Source of the DNA: Agapetus fuscipes
Lineage: Eukaryota > Arthropoda > Insecta > Trichoptera > Glossosomatidae
Assembly (NCBI GenBank): GCA_951799405.1
Contig: OX637336.1
Coordinates: 20,255,479-20,319,478 of the forward strand
DNA: 64,000 bases
Direction: 5' to 3'
Positions 10,672 through 21,724 of this stretch are shown here, one piece after another. A program made the position numbers and the translations under genes. The notes beneath the pieces are model-generated. The model made no database searches, was not told the DNA's origin, and saw only the letters and a program-made list of their open reading frames with translations. Each line of letters opens with the position of its first letter. Within the stretch, counting starts at the first letter, position 1.

Positions 10672-10676
10672 CGAAA

Positions 10677-11057
10677 TTAGGGTTCAAAAGTCTTTCAAAT
10701 TAAAATACACAGGTCTTCTTATACAGTTGTTTATTTTACACTTTTAAATAATTTATTTTCACAAAGCTTTCTCGACTATTCCACTTGGTTTCTGTTCACT
10801 GATCAAGTTAGTTCTATGTGTTTGTAAATCTCGTATGATACTGCTCGCTCTGCAAGCCACTCGCACCCTTCTTATACTCTTTAAAATAGTACAATCTAGA
10901 CCTATTTTTGCTAGACAGTTCCAGAAAGGCATAGTAATTATTATTTCTCGATGCTGCACGTATTTTATTCAATGATTCCTACCCACACAATACAATACAG
11001 AATTCCTATAACTGATACCTACTTATTTTAAATATTTAAATTTCATATTTACTAAAC
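10677..11057 (-). mobile_element. Solo LTR, family 1
   Basis: About 380 bp that recur on the same strand at 18899-19280 at high identity. The outer plus-strand end is TGTTACGAAATTAGGG. On the minus strand a TATA-like GTATAAGAAGG precedes AATAAATTATTT signals, as in an LTR promoter and polyadenylation region. AATAT flanks both sides (10672-10676, 11058-11062). No internal gag/pol region or second LTR is present. Confidence 0.55.
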
Positions 11058-11104
11058 AATATATTATAAATTATTTTGTGAAAAATAAATATTGTAAAAT
11101 AAAT

Positions 11105-11815
11105 TTAATTTAATCACAACATCGTCAGATGGGACAGAAGAGGAGACGGTTTTGGCGTGTACACTGCATAAACGAAAGAAGGATAACTCGATTCGTGGCA
11201 CAGGAGATACCGGACGGCTAGCGTCTACCAGGTCTATAATCTTTAATCTATAGTCTTAGTTGAAAGGATATATTCATTTAAAGCTCTCAGATGTATGCCC
11301 ACAAACCAACAAGTGTAGTTCGCGCTTACAAATGCTGAATGTGTACTTACAAATAAAATCCAAACCTTAAATGAACATAAGCCCCACAACTTTTGCCGAC
11401 CTTCCCTGAAACAGGGGTGACATTGGCAAAGTGAACCATTTTTAACAGTATGGGTTGTCAGCCTCATACCAACCTATAAGTCAAGGAATATGAATAATAA
11501 ATTACATTTAAATATAAAAAAGAACAAAACCTGACAAAGAAATCTATACAAAAAGTCAAAAATTTCCTATGCAAAAAATGTAGCAAATGAATACACCAAC
11601 ATTAGAAATCAACATTGCAGATTAGCCGCCACTTCTTCCTGTCCTTGCAAACTTCTTTCATTTCATCCAGAGTCATAACCTTTTTCATACAAGTCCTCCT
11701 TTTATTATGACACCCTCCTAAAAGACGGAAGTACAGCTGGTCTTCTGCATCAGAGATGGGAGTTTCGCGATAAACAGATTCTAGATCTACAACAAGAGGA
11801 AGAAGAAGAAATATA
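11105..11815 (+). pseudogene. LINE-G 3' end, split by a LINE-A insertion
   Basis: 11105-11229 and 11718-11815 (plus) read together as an RTE-like C-terminus with a basic GRP-type motif, followed by a GAA-rich tail. Related ends are at 18421-18560 and 56535-56710. LINE-A lies between them in inverse orientation. Confidence 0.6.
11230..11717 (-). pseudogene. LINE-A 3' end inserted in LINE-G
   Basis: On the minus strand, codons for HNKRRTCMKKVMTLDEMKEV lead to a stop at 11602, then the 3' UTR and a T unit (about 11492-11232). The sequence is nearly identical to 47160-47640. The truncation point is 20-odd codons from the end of the protein. Confidence 0.85.
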
Positions 11816-12230
11816 ATATTTGAATTCAAATAAAGCTATGAGAAGTAAGAGTTCATTTCTCATTGTAGCCTTTATTCTAGTAGACTGCATCCACAGTTTA
11901 ACACACCTGCCCCTAAACTGTTGGGTTGTGTTGTGCTTCCACATGACTTCTTGCAATTCCTCTGGATGACTCCAAGATAAAATGTTGCGCTTTGGGACTC
12001 CTATTCAGCACACGCAGGACCTCACAATAGTAATTGTCTGATAAGGATACGTGTATACTTTGTTTTTTATCTTCCGGAAAATTGCAATTCAGATATTACT
12101 TGTGAAAGGGGGAACAAATTGCTTTGATAGAGTATTTGTAATTTTCGACTATTATCTATAATCTAAATCGTAAAAATATAAATCATGTATGAATGCAAAT
12201 ATGTTTTTTTTTGTGCTATGGCTTTATTAG

Positions 12231-12590
12231 GCTGGTATGAGGCTGACCACTATAATCTCTATAATCTAAGTTGCAAGGATATATTCATTTAAAGCTGTCA
12301 AATGCATGCCCACAAACAAGCACGTGTAGTTCGCGCTTACAAATACTGAATGTGTACTTACAAATAAAATCCAAACCTCAAATGAACATAAGCCCTTCAA
12401 CTTTTGCCGACCTTCCCTGACACAGGGGTGACATTGGCAAAGTGAACCATTTTTAGAGTATGGATGGTCAGCCTAATACCAACCTATAAGTCAAGGAATA
12501 ATATACCCATACTGTAAAAAGATAGTTCACTGTGCCAATGTCACACCTGTTTCAGAGATTGTCGGCAAGAGCTGTAGGGCTTATTTTCCA
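12231..12590 (+). mobile_element. T unit interrupted by another T in inverse orientation
   Basis: 12231-12251 is the start of a plus-strand T (GGCTGGTATGAGGCTGACCA). Its continuation (CCCATACTGTAAAAAGATAG) resumes at about 12507. A complete minus-strand T occupies 12252-12500, starting with TTCCTTGACTTATAGG at its own 5' end. Confidence 0.75.
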
Positions 12591-12784
12591 ATTGTCTAAA
12601 TGCGATTCAAATAGTTTTGTTAACAATGACCATTCTTCTGTCTTGATTCCAATATTGGCTGGTTTCCAATGTTCATTAATCTTTGTCACCATTCCTTTCT
12701 ATTTATGGTAATCTGTTTCAGCTTTTCTTGGGATAAACAACACATATCTGCCAATATATTCTGAAGGAACTCTCGGCGTGGTCA

Positions 12785-13030
12785 TCCTCAGGCATTTGTC
12801 TCCTCGATCATCCCCTCAATCATGGTATGCAAGAGACCTTCAAGGCATTTTTTTTTTATATTTTGTATGCTCACATTTATAATAAGGTCCAATTCATATC
12901 CAGCTATATCTACCTTTTTCAGTAGTTCTTGGAGTTCTGGTATACTTTCTGCCAAAATTATGGTGTCTTCAGCATTTCGTATGTTGTTGATCACAGCACC
13001 ATTAACTTATACTCCTCTATTAGAAATTTC
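12785..13030 (-). pseudogene. RTE-like reverse transcriptase core fragment
   Basis: The minus strand encodes VNGAVINNIRNAEDTIILAE and then LQELLKKVDIAGYELD. This corresponds to the RTE region around the catalytic motif, with the usual YADD changed to NAED, so one catalytic Asp is lost. A stop lies a few codons upstream. It is an isolated fragment. Confidence 0.65.
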
Positions 13031-13099
13031 AAGAGGTTCAGAGGAAAGTAACGCTCACCAAATATATCATTCACATTTAACTAGTCTATAATTTGAATA

Positions 13100-14620
13100 A
13101 CAAGCAGCTTTAGTTTTAATTCCAAAGTGTCTTGACATGTTTTTCAGTTTTGATGTTTCTTTTTAATACAGGCGTTATTACCGAAAAAAATTCCACCGCA
13201 CCTTCTTCATGTGTTATAATGTACTTCTGAACCAACAATTAATATAATCCATCGTTCAAGTTATTCTATTTTTAGTTTTTTTCGTCCTCTCGGAAGTTAG
13301 AACTTTTGTTAGTGTATATATTTCAATTGTCAATTCAACAAACTTCAAATGAACACAATGCTTTTATTTTTAGATGGACAACTTTAATATAATGTTTAAA
13401 AGATTCACAAAAGTTAACTTCATATTTCATACTTATTTTCACTAAAAAACCGACCCGATTTATGCTTCATTATTCTTTAAACGAAAACGACTTCCAACTC
13501 AATATTTTGACAACAATGCAACTGTCAATTTACGTCACTTCCTAGGATAAACTATCAACATGTACAAGAGTATGATCGTTTCAGTTTATTTTGTAAATTC
13601 AAAACAGCAATAAATACTGCTTGTTCTTACTTCAACTCCTTTAAATGAACAGTTTATAGGTACCGAAGTATATTTAATTTTTTTTAAAGAGCAATAAGTG
13701 CATTTATGATGTTTTTTTAGTGAATATGCATGCAATTGCGACATACCTTGCACTTTTATCGTTAGATATAAATCAGTCATGTACCTCTTCAATTTCATGA
13801 GCTCCTGGTATCCGTGACGTCATTTCAGGTCGACGCTGATTGGATGTTAAAATGTAAACAAACCAGCGTCCTCCGACAAACCACAAGTATGAACGTAACA
13901 ATTTATATTTTATTTAAAAAAAATCATTAATAATACTACTTATTATTACTTCTTATTTTTGTTAAAATTTTGTTATTGCTTACTGAATTGAATTCAGATT
14001 TTTAAATGCATGATTTAACTTATACCTAATGACATTATGAATGAAATGAAATACTGTACAGGTATACCTTGTAATATTTCCTTAGAAATCAATCTTCCAT
14101 TTACCTCCTCATATTTCATGTGCTCCGGGTATCCGTGAGGTTATTTTAGTTAGCATTTATGTCCCACAGGTGTCGATGTCTAATTGTTTGTATGGATTAT
14201 TTCTTCAAAATTCATTTCCATTAGGTTGTTTTAGTTCAAAAGTGATACACAGATGTCAATGCTTGCAGTAATTTTTGTCACTTTATCTCTTCAAGTTTCA
14301 TTTACTCCTTGTATTAGTTAGGTTACTCTACTTCTAAAAAAAATTACACGGATGTCAATTATGAATTATTGCAAGTTTTATCTTCAACGTCCATCGACTT
14401 CTGGCATCCATGAAGTTTTTTTATTTTCTTTAGATGCTGCAGCCCTAAATAGGCTTTGGTGCTATTATAAGAAGGTTTCATAATTTACTATTTTATGTTC
14501 TAGGGTTTACTCCTGACTCAGAAAACTAGCCTTTTAAAAGATTCTAAATGTTTCTGTTTTTTGTAAAGTAATGAAGGACTAAAAATTTTTCAAATTAATA
14601 ATATATAATATTTTTTAGTG
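13100..14620. other. Unassigned AT-rich region with a degenerate repeat
   Basis: No coding frame is credible. A phrase resembling CTTCAATTTCATGAGCTCC followed by GGTATCCGTGA recurs in decayed form near 13775, 14097 and 14285, suggesting an ancient tandem or dispersed repeat. A TGACGTCA palindrome lies at 13814-13821 in the least AT-rich part, where a regulatory role is possible but unsupported. Confidence 0.35.
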
Positions 14621-14624
14621 TTGA

Positions 14625-14770
14625 TCTGTTAACACAGTGAAAGTCCATTTTTATAAATATTTAAAAATATAAATGGTAAAACATTGTTTTAATTCAATAA
14701 CATAAACAAATAAAATAAAGTGAATTAAAACAATGTTTTACCATTTATATTTTTAAATATTTATAATAAT
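14625..14770. repeat. Hairpin element of the CACAGTGAAAGTCCAT family
   Basis: Two arms of roughly 50 bp (about 14640-14695 and 14715-14765) are near-perfect inverse repeats. The left edge carries GTTAACACAGTGAAAGTCCA, as at 19890. No hammerhead core is present between the arms here. Confidence 0.7.
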
Positions 14771-14850
14771 ATATATTTTATCAAAATTACTTAATTTAGA
14801 TACATTCAGCATGTGCAAAACAGAAAAAAAGGTTTAAAAAAGTGTGGGTA

Positions 14851-15130
14851 TACTATTATTATTATTATTATTATTATTGGTTTTTAAATAGATTTTTGAA
14901 GAGGAAAGCAATTCACAAACCTATTTTGCCTGGCCAGAAACAGGTATTGATATCATCAATGAATAATCCATTATTGTTTATTTTTATTAATTATTGATAA
15001 ACAATAACCCAATAAAATCTGTTGAACCAGAGTCAAAGTTATGGTCAAATGACCCTGGCGGGGATCGAACCAACGTTGTTCTTTTGCAAACACGTGCTAG
15101 AAAGATCAGCCCACTTGGCCCCCTCGGCCA
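14851..15130 (-). mobile_element. SINE5 (tRNA-headed), with TAA-repeat tail
   Basis: The minus strand begins at a tRNA-like head containing the box-B-like GGTTCGATCCC (15064-15074) and runs through the body to a TAA repeat tail near 14851-14878. A second copy in the same orientation is at 33365-33640. Confidence 0.65.
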
Positions 15131-15139
15131 TAACACCGA

Positions 15140-15740
15140 CATATAATAAAATATTATTTTTATTTGTCAAAAAAACAAACAAACTATCGAGTTGACCGAT
15201 TTCAGTCACTTGGTCATTTTCATAAAATAAAATATTATTAGTATCAAATAGATATTATTTTTATTTTCACCACGGCATACATATATCCTTACGAGGTATA
15301 GCAAGGATAAGTGACTTTCATTAAAAACAATGAATATGTCAAGAGACTGATAATTGAAAAGTACATTATTTCTGTAATCAAATAGTAAACATTACTACAG
15401 GTTGCATTCTATGCAATTACAGGAAACCTGCATTCATGGGAATTACATATAATATTCCAAGGGAAACGTTTTCCTTATACGTATAAGTGACGTACCCCAA
15501 GTATAAAAAATACGTTAAAACTCATACTTCAAGTTTAAATATAAATAAATGTTAACTAAAACGAACATAAGAGGCGTGGGCGCTCTAAAACTATAGACAT
15601 TAGTTGAAATTCCTAACTAACGTTAATTCTCCCCTCTGAGCGATTTGATTTCCAGGAATCGTCGCAATGCTATAGGAACGTGGCTCCGCCTATTTGCAAT
15701 AATTAAACTACGATTGTAAGAAAACAGCTAGCCTTCCATT
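15140..15740. other. Unassigned; possible Penelope-like remnant at the left
   Basis: 15185-15230 reads on the minus strand as GACCAAGTGACTGAAATCGG, reminiscent of Penelope-like terminal sequence, but the core is not recoverable. The rest has no recognisable repeat or frame. Confidence 0.3.
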
Positions 15741-15742
15741 GT

Positions 15743-16486
15743 CGTCCCCTTCGTGCTTGTTTGTATTATGTCTGGTTGTGCCAATTAATCATTTAGTTAA
15801 TTTCGGGGATTTACAAGCAAGTACGTTGACCACACCAGGCCGAGAGTCCTTCAGTTAGAACCTGTTACTCACCGCCGAAGGTCGATATCGTTCGACCTTT
15901 TACTAACTCAACATTGACGCCAGAGCTAGAATTTAGCCGCTCCCGCCGAAGGTCGATATCGTTCGACCTTTCGCTAACTCAACATCGACGCCAGAGTTAG
16001 AATTTAGCCGCTCCCGCCGAAGGTCGATATCGTTCGACCTTTCGCTAACTCAACATCGACGCCAGAGTTAGAATTTAGCCGCTCCCGCCGAAGGTCGATA
16101 ATTAGATCGCCCTTCAGCTAACTCAACACCGCACTGCGCATCGCGCAACATATCGTTGTTCCTGCATCGCGCAAGATAGTTATCCCGCACCGCCGAAAGA
16201 AGGAAACTACCCGCTTTGCCAACGCTGGATTCGCCGTCATGAACCAGAGCAGCTCCAGGTAGGTTCCTGAGAGCCTTAAACTCTAACTCAACAGATCATT
16301 GCATCCACACAAGCTTCTGCTTTCGCATGAAGACAACTGGCCAGGCAAAAAATGTTGGTGGATTGTATTCCTTTCCACAAACCTTTTTTTTTATTAAAAA
16401 ACTTTCACATCATCGTGTTTCACTTTTTTTTTTCTTAGCAATTTCATTGAATATGGTAGAAAATCCAAACAAGCACTGGGGGGACG
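15743..16486 (+). mobile_element. Long M element (744 bp) containing a 71-bp tandem array
   Basis: TIRs CGTCCCCTTCGTGCTTGTTT and its approximate inverse at the right end bound the element. TTGT flanks it (15739-15742, 16487-16490). About 110 bp at the right match the short M elements; the left and middle do not. The middle is CpG-richer than its surroundings and holds a tandem array. No transposase is seen. Confidence 0.7.
15872..16135. repeat. 71-bp tandem repeat, about 3.7 copies
   Basis: CCGCCGAAGGTCG starts copies at 15872, 15943, 16014 and 16085, an exact 71-bp spacing. Each full unit contains the inverted repeat GGTCGATATCGTTCGACC and the phrase GCTAACTCAACATCGACGCC. The last unit is diverged and truncated. 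Copies 2 and 3 are nearly identical. Confidence 0.9.
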
Positions 16487-16630
16487 TTGTACCTACAGCG
16501 AATTTTCTAAGAAGCAGTATTTTCATGTTTTAATTAACACTACGTAACTAAGCTACACATATTGTGTAACTACTTACCGCGTTCTCTCTAAAGGAGAGCA
16601 TTTGGTGATTCAACCCATTTATTTTTATAG

Positions 16631-16757
16631 TTTAAAATTTTTTGAGGAATTCAAAAACACTGTTTATTTTCACATGAATATATTTAAAAAGATTACAATC
16701 TTTAGAGTGAGTTGCTAACGTTTTCGACCTAGAAGGTCATCATCAGGTATATGATGC
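16631..16757 (-). mobile_element. Short hammerhead-bearing retroelement insertion
   Basis: 127 bp flanked by a 14-bp duplication (12 of 14 identical) inside SINE2. The minus strand carries a hammerhead motif near its 5' end. There is no coding capacity. It may be a truncated Penelope-like element or a small non-autonomous relative. Confidence 0.65.
16711..16746 (-). ncRNA. Hammerhead ribozyme motif
   Basis: Minus strand: CTGATGA, stem II GACC-TTCTA-GGTC, GAA, stem III AACGTT (self-complementary), cleavage base A. All invariant core positions are present. Stem I complementarity with the flanks is not evident, so monomer activity is doubtful. Confidence 0.6.
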
Positions 16758-16961
16758 ATTTATTTTTGCAGATAAGGGGGTCAGTCTTACACCAATCACT
16801 TTAGTTGAAGTGGGGGTTTCTCAGTTGCTGAAAGGGCTGGTACTCATATCTTGTGAAAGCTGAGTAAACCTTGCCAAAATTTATTTTGGGTTTGAAATAA
16901 ACACCGAAACGGGAAAATATTTCTGCCACCCTCGTTGGGATTCGAACCCGAGCTTTAGGCA

Positions 16962-17325
16962 TGTTGGTATGAGGCTGACCACTCATACTGTAAAAATGGT
17001 TTACTTTTCCAATAACATCCCAGTTCTAGGGAAGGTCAGCAAAGTTGCAGGGTTGTTGTTCATTTTAATTTATAAGTATAATGTCGGCACTTATGAGCAC
17101 AAACTGGCATGTGTCTGCTTGTGTGCATTCATTTAATGTGAATCTTAAATATCATTAATTGATGAGGCAATCACTTTGTAACTTTTCATTTTTAAAATAT
17201 TAAAATTAAAAAACATAAACAATTTTACTCGCCCCGTAACCATATACAAATTGTTTTTGATTTTTAATTTTAATATTTTGAATCTTAAATGTTTATGTAT
17301 CTTTTCAACTTAGATTACAGATAAT
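16962..17325 (+). mobile_element. T unit with a hairpin insertion near its 3' end
   Basis: The T core starts at GTTGGTATGAGGCTGACC. After GAATCTTAAAT near 17150 an insert containing inverted arms (AAATATTAAAATTAAAAAAC and its approximate inverse, about 17205-17280) intervenes. GAATCTTAAAT then recurs at about 17280 and the T end (CAACTTAGATTACAG) follows. The repeated phrase may be the target duplication. Confidence 0.6.
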
Positions 17326-17827
17326 TATCGACCTGTCATTCACGTTTGTTTGATGGATCATCTTCACTCAAGATTTTTTTCAGGAAATAAGAAGTTTAAC
17401 TATTCAAATAAAACATTTTTTTCATGTTATTTTATATCGCATGCGAGTGCATTACTTTCATGAATATTTATTGTCACATAAATTGAAATGAGTTTGTCGC
17501 CCATAACAATTTGTACGCAGTCCCAGTGTATTATTTGTATTTGATTAAATTGAAATTTGAAAAGGGGGCGCTTAAATTGAGTTATGGACATTTTAATGGG
17601 AACTCTCTACACCGCCCTAATGTATAATGGATCCATCAAAAGTTGATGCGAGTCATTTGAATTAAAATTTAATTCCCGAAAACCGAAATGATGGTGATTA
17701 ACGGCAACGCAACTTAGCTGCACGTCAATGCAACTTTTTGTTGCGTGCTATGTTAATATGTGTACCTCCAGAGAGGTTCCAATATAATCTTTCAAGGCGT
17801 GGAATCTCATTCTCTGGCATTGCCATG
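17326..17827. other. Unassigned stretch
   Basis: No family shared with the rest of the window and no coding frame of note. Confidence 0.35.
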
Positions 17828-18373
17828 TTCAATATTGGGAAGGATTGTAAATTAAAATATGATTAAAAGGAAACAAAAATAGGTTTATTTAACACTTAAT
17901 AAGGGACTGGAAATGGGAAACAATAAATGGCCACACCTGCTTCAGAAAGCCTACACGTTACTTCACATCACTCTTCTGTTGACTGGAGTTCTTAACTAAA
18001 GGCCTGGGGCAACGCCTCAGGCAGCGGCAGCCCACGAGGCGGACGCCTCCACACGTTTGAGCCCCTGGTTGGGCGCTCCTATGCACCCGTCTCTGGTCCA
18101 CAAGGCGGATTCCTTTGCTGGCAGGAAATCCAAGTAGGCGAGGGAGAGAGCTCCATTGGAATGCTCCCCCTTGCACCGTTTGGTGCTTTGTCGCCGACGT
18201 CTGACCCTGCTCAAAGGTTGCTCAGAACAGACGTGAGATAATGGACGGTCCCATGAGATCGCACGGCGCAGTTCAGCTACTTTCGTGACCGTTTGGCTCT
18301 TTTCTGCCCACGATACATACTGCACACACTTCAGGAATGTCATTTCTATGTTAATTAGAAAAATAACATAACA
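17828..18373 (-). mobile_element. Solo LTR, family 2 (CpG-rich)
   Basis: The minus strand starts TGTTATGTTATTTTTC and contains a strongly GC-rich middle followed by an AATAAA near the end. It aligns over its length with the plus-strand copy at 49114-49628. The open frames in this block are by-products of its base composition. No coding region or partner LTR is nearby. Confidence 0.55.
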
Positions 18374-18420
18374 TGCGTTTGGTACGAATTAATGTTCACA
18401 GGTCAGTTTTGATAGCTAGG

Positions 18421-18560
18421 GTAAAGATACCGGACGGTCAGCGTCTACCAGGTAGCCCTCTCAAAAGATGGAAAAACAGCTAGTCTTCTGCATCACAGGA
18501 GAAGGTTCCACAATGCACAGATCCTAGATCTACTTATAAAAAGGGGGAGAAGAAGAAGAA
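18421..18560 (+). pseudogene. LINE-G 3' end
   Basis: It resembles 11105-11229 plus 11718-11815, reading without the LINE-A interruption: a decayed C-terminal frame (PLKRWKNS, then SSASQE), then a GAAGAAGAAG tail. Confidence 0.6.
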
Positions 18561-18898
18561 GAGGTCACTTTTATGTACGCCAACCACGTGACTTGAAGAA
18601 GGGGTTTCACTATTTCCGAGAGAATCGGTTCATTCAGAATGATTTGGGGTTTTAATGATCATAAAAACTGGATATTAATTTTGTGATTCGTTGTGCGGAT
18701 GAACCTTAGTCCTCTAGTTTTGAATTCAATATTAACCACAGATCAATGAATATAAAATATTAACCAATTAAAAAAAAATCTCTTATGAGCTTGTTTTTTG
18801 CATAACCATTTTCGAGTTCTTCTATGTGAGATCAATGGGGGTTTGTCCTCGAGTGGGAAATGACACCTCTTGTCTCCTTTGATGTTAATGTTACGAAA

Positions 18899-19280
18899 TT
18901 AGGGTTCAAAAGTCTTTCAAATTAAAATACACAGGTCTTCTTATACAGTTGTTTATTTTACACTTTTAAATAATTTATTTTCACAAAGCTTTCTCGACTA
19001 TTCCACTTGGTTTCTGTTCACTGATCAAGTTAGTTCTATGTGTTTGTAAGTCTCGTACGATACTACTGGCCCTGCAAGCCACTGGCACCCTTCTTATACT
19101 CTTTGAAACAGTACAATCTAGACCTATATTTGCTAGACAGTTCCAGAAAGGCATAGTAATTATTATTTCTTAATGCTGCACGTATTTTATTCAATGATTC
19201 CTACCCACACAATACAATACAGAATTCCTAAAACTAATACCTACTTATTTTAAATATTTATATTTCATATTTACATAACA
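18899..19280 (-). mobile_element. Solo LTR, family 1, second copy
   Basis: Near-identical to 10677-11057 in the same orientation, from TGTTACGAAATTAGGG to TTTACATAACA. A clear 5-bp target duplication is not visible here. Confidence 0.55.
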
Positions 19281-19299
19281 TTATATTAAAAATTAGAGA

Positions 19300-19565
19300 A
19301 GTAGCTCTAGGATGTACCTTTAATACATACTCCCAGCCAGCCATTATCATCATCAGGGAATGGGAATAAAGTGATATTTCCTATTCTATTTTGGAGAAGG
19401 TTGCATAGATTATAAGATGTAAGCAAAACAGGGTTTTTAAATATGAAAAGATAGATAAGATTAAGATTTAGTTTTAGATTAGAAAACAACAAACACTGTT
19501 TTATTCTTCTTATTTTTTATTTGTTTAAATAAAACGGCGACTTTGCCATCTTCAGATTGACGGAA
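19300..19565 (-). repeat. Dispersed motif and decayed hammerhead-like sequence
   Basis: 19312-19365 (minus) shares TGATGATGATAATGGCTGGC and AGGTACATCCTAG-like blocks with 49665-49720 (plus). 19535-19555 (minus) has CTGAAGA and a GGC/GCC stem, but the GAAA core is replaced by GTTT. Confidence 0.4.
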
Positions 19566-19879
19566 ATAAATTGACTAAGAAAAAAAAAATAAGTACAATC
19601 AAATAGTATTTATTTTCATAGTTATTTTTGTTAAATAGAGTTCTACAAAGTTTCCGCTAAAACATTTCATACAAAAAAAGCTGTGTCCAAGCTCAGTTAG
19701 CTTGCAGCTTCGGGAGCTTTCGGGTTGTGCCGAAAGAACACGACTGTTTCCGTAGTCCTTCGCGGCAACTATTACTGCAATGAAATTTTAATTTTATTCG
19801 TATTATTTTGATTATAACATAACACTTAACATCTGTGTTCTTTGCGCAATAACAAAATAATGAATTTTTAAATTAATAT

Positions 19880-20035
19880 TTTTTAGTGTTGATCTGTTAA
19901 CACAGTGAAAGTCCATTTTTATAAATATTTAAAAATATAAATAGTAAAACATTGTTTTAATTAAATTTAATAATAATAAAGTGAATTAAAACAATGTTTT
20001 AGCATTTATATTTTTAAATATTTATAATTTTTAAA
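19880..20035. repeat. Hairpin element of the CACAGTGAAAGTCCAT family
   Basis: The arms and left edge are almost the same as at 14625-14770. It lies just downstream of the LINE-A T tail. No hammerhead core is present. Confidence 0.7.
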
Positions 20036-20040
20036 TTATT

Positions 20041-21345
20041 GATCTAATCTAATCTAATCTAAGTTCCAAAGATATGTTACATTGGAGATTCACATTACAT
20101 GCATTCTCACAACCAGACACGTACAAGTTCGCGCTTGCACATGCCTCATGTGAACCTACACCATAAAAACCAAATCTCAAATGGACATACACCCTGCAAC
20201 TCTTGCCGTCCTTCCCTGAGACAGGGGTGACATTGGCAAAGTGAACCATTTTTACAGCATGGGTGGTCAGCCGCATACCAACCTATAAGTCAAGGAACAC
20301 ACACACACGACAAATTACATTTTATACATCACTAAATAATAATATCCAAATACAAAATATCCATTTACAAATAAAAACAAATTCCAATTTAATTAACCCT
20401 AGCCGCCAACATTACAGATCAACCGCCATTTCTTTCTGTCCTTACATACTTCTTTCATTTCCTCCAGAGTCATAATTTTCTTCATACAGGCTCTTCTTTT
20501 ATTATGACTCTGGATATTCCATTCATTCGCAATTTCAGATATTTGGTCCATCCATACCTTTCTCGGTCTTCCTCTACCACGACATCCATCTATTCTACCA
20601 ACATATACTTTCTTCGTCAGTCTTTCCTCATTCATTCTCTCCATATGCCCAAACCATCTTAACAAACTTCTTTTAATCTTCACTTTCACACTTTCTCTTG
20701 CACCACATTCTTCTCTTACAAAATCATTCCTCACTCTGTCACTCCGTTTTTTCCCAATCATACTTCTTAGAAAGTCCATTTCAACAGTATGGACTTTACT
20801 AATTTCACTTTCATTCACCGTCCAGGCTTCGCTACCATACATCAAGGTGGGTAAAAGTATGCCACTGTGTACCGCCAATCGAGCATTTTTAGATATGTTT
20901 TGATTTTTGGCGATACAAGCTGTGGCACCCAGTACACACCTGCCCTTCATTACTCTTCTTTTAAGTTCACCTGTCATTCTTCCATCTTTTTCAAACTTAC
21001 TTCCCAAGTATACAAACTCATTTACCACATCAACATTCATTCCGTTTATTCTAAATTCAAAGTTCGTATTTTCTTCATTTCTTTCAAAAATCAAAACTTT
21101 CGTCTTACTTGCATTCAATTTCAAATAATTACCTAGCAGAGCTTCGTTCAGTCTAGAGAGCATCGTTTGCAATTCTACTGCTGAGTCCGATACAAGAACA
21201 GCATCATCCGCGTACAGTAGAACACTCACTTTGCTCTCTCCTATCATTAATCCACAATCATCAAGTCCAGCATCTCGAACACACTTGTCCATGACTATGT
21301 TAAATAGCCATGGGCTCATCACACATCCTTGCCTTACACCCTTAA
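20041..21345 (-). pseudogene. LINE-A, longest copy: reverse transcriptase C-terminal half plus 3' UTR and T
   Basis: The minus-strand frame is open from about 21345 to the stop at 20399 (315 codons). In order it shows GVRQGCVMSPWLFNIVMDK, the catalytic LLYADDAVLVSD, LKLNASKTKVLIF, FVYLGSKFEKDG, MYGSEAWT, RWFGHMERM and GRGRPRKVW. This is the RTE-clade order, with the catalytic YADD intact. The N-terminal part of the reverse transcriptase and any endonuclease are missing. The 3' UTR and a T unit ending in four TCTAA repeats (20041) follow. It is 5'-truncated, but the remaining frame is undamaged. Confidence 0.88.
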
Positions 21346-21724
21346 AAAAACCTCAAACCATTGATAAAATCGAAATATTTGGAGAAAACTTTGGCATGAT
21401 TTTTTTAGCTCCAATTTGTAGCCACATCAACCCCTTGTGCTTCCTACGTCCCTTGTAGCAAGCAGGCCTTTAGCTATCAACCCCAATCCCGATTCGTTTG
21501 GATATAATCGTACTGGAACAATAGCCCGGGGTGACTGCCAGTACTGTGGTATACGCGTGCAATGTATGTAGGTACTACCAGTCTCCATACTACATAAGCT
21601 GTGAGCTGGTGAACTAAAATAATATACTCCTAATCTATATCTACTGCGGGGAAACCTCCGAGTTAGTTACTCGTTTGTTACAAAACAAAATGTGTTAAAC
21701 ACAGAATATGTGTGAAAACTAGTT

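Larger units (their letters stand above)
16545..16960 (-). mobile_element. SINE2, interrupted by a hammerhead-bearing insert
   Basis: The minus-strand SINE2 body and 3' end (AAGCTACACAT and the ACCGCGTT region) are split by 127 bp at 16631-16757. ATTTATTTTTATAG (16617-16630) is repeated as ATTTATTTTTGCAG (16758-16771). The SINE2 head is lost where a T unit begins at about 16962. Confidence 0.75.

Noticed and set aside
13814..13821. TGACGTCA as a CRE-type promoter site
   Set aside because: A single 8-bp palindrome without a nearby gene or TATA context is not evidence of regulation.
15185..15230. Additional hammerhead motif on the minus strand
   Set aside because: GACTGAAATCGGTC-type sequence is present, but the CUGANGA strand and stem II cannot be assigned.
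17958..18343. GC-rich overlapping frames that might be a small gene
   Set aside because: They lie within a repeated LTR-like block, the frame is not conserved in the copy at 49114-49628, and no domain is seen.
19535..19555. Hammerhead motif with CTGAAGA
   Set aside because: The GAA core strand is replaced by GTTT and no stem I is found.
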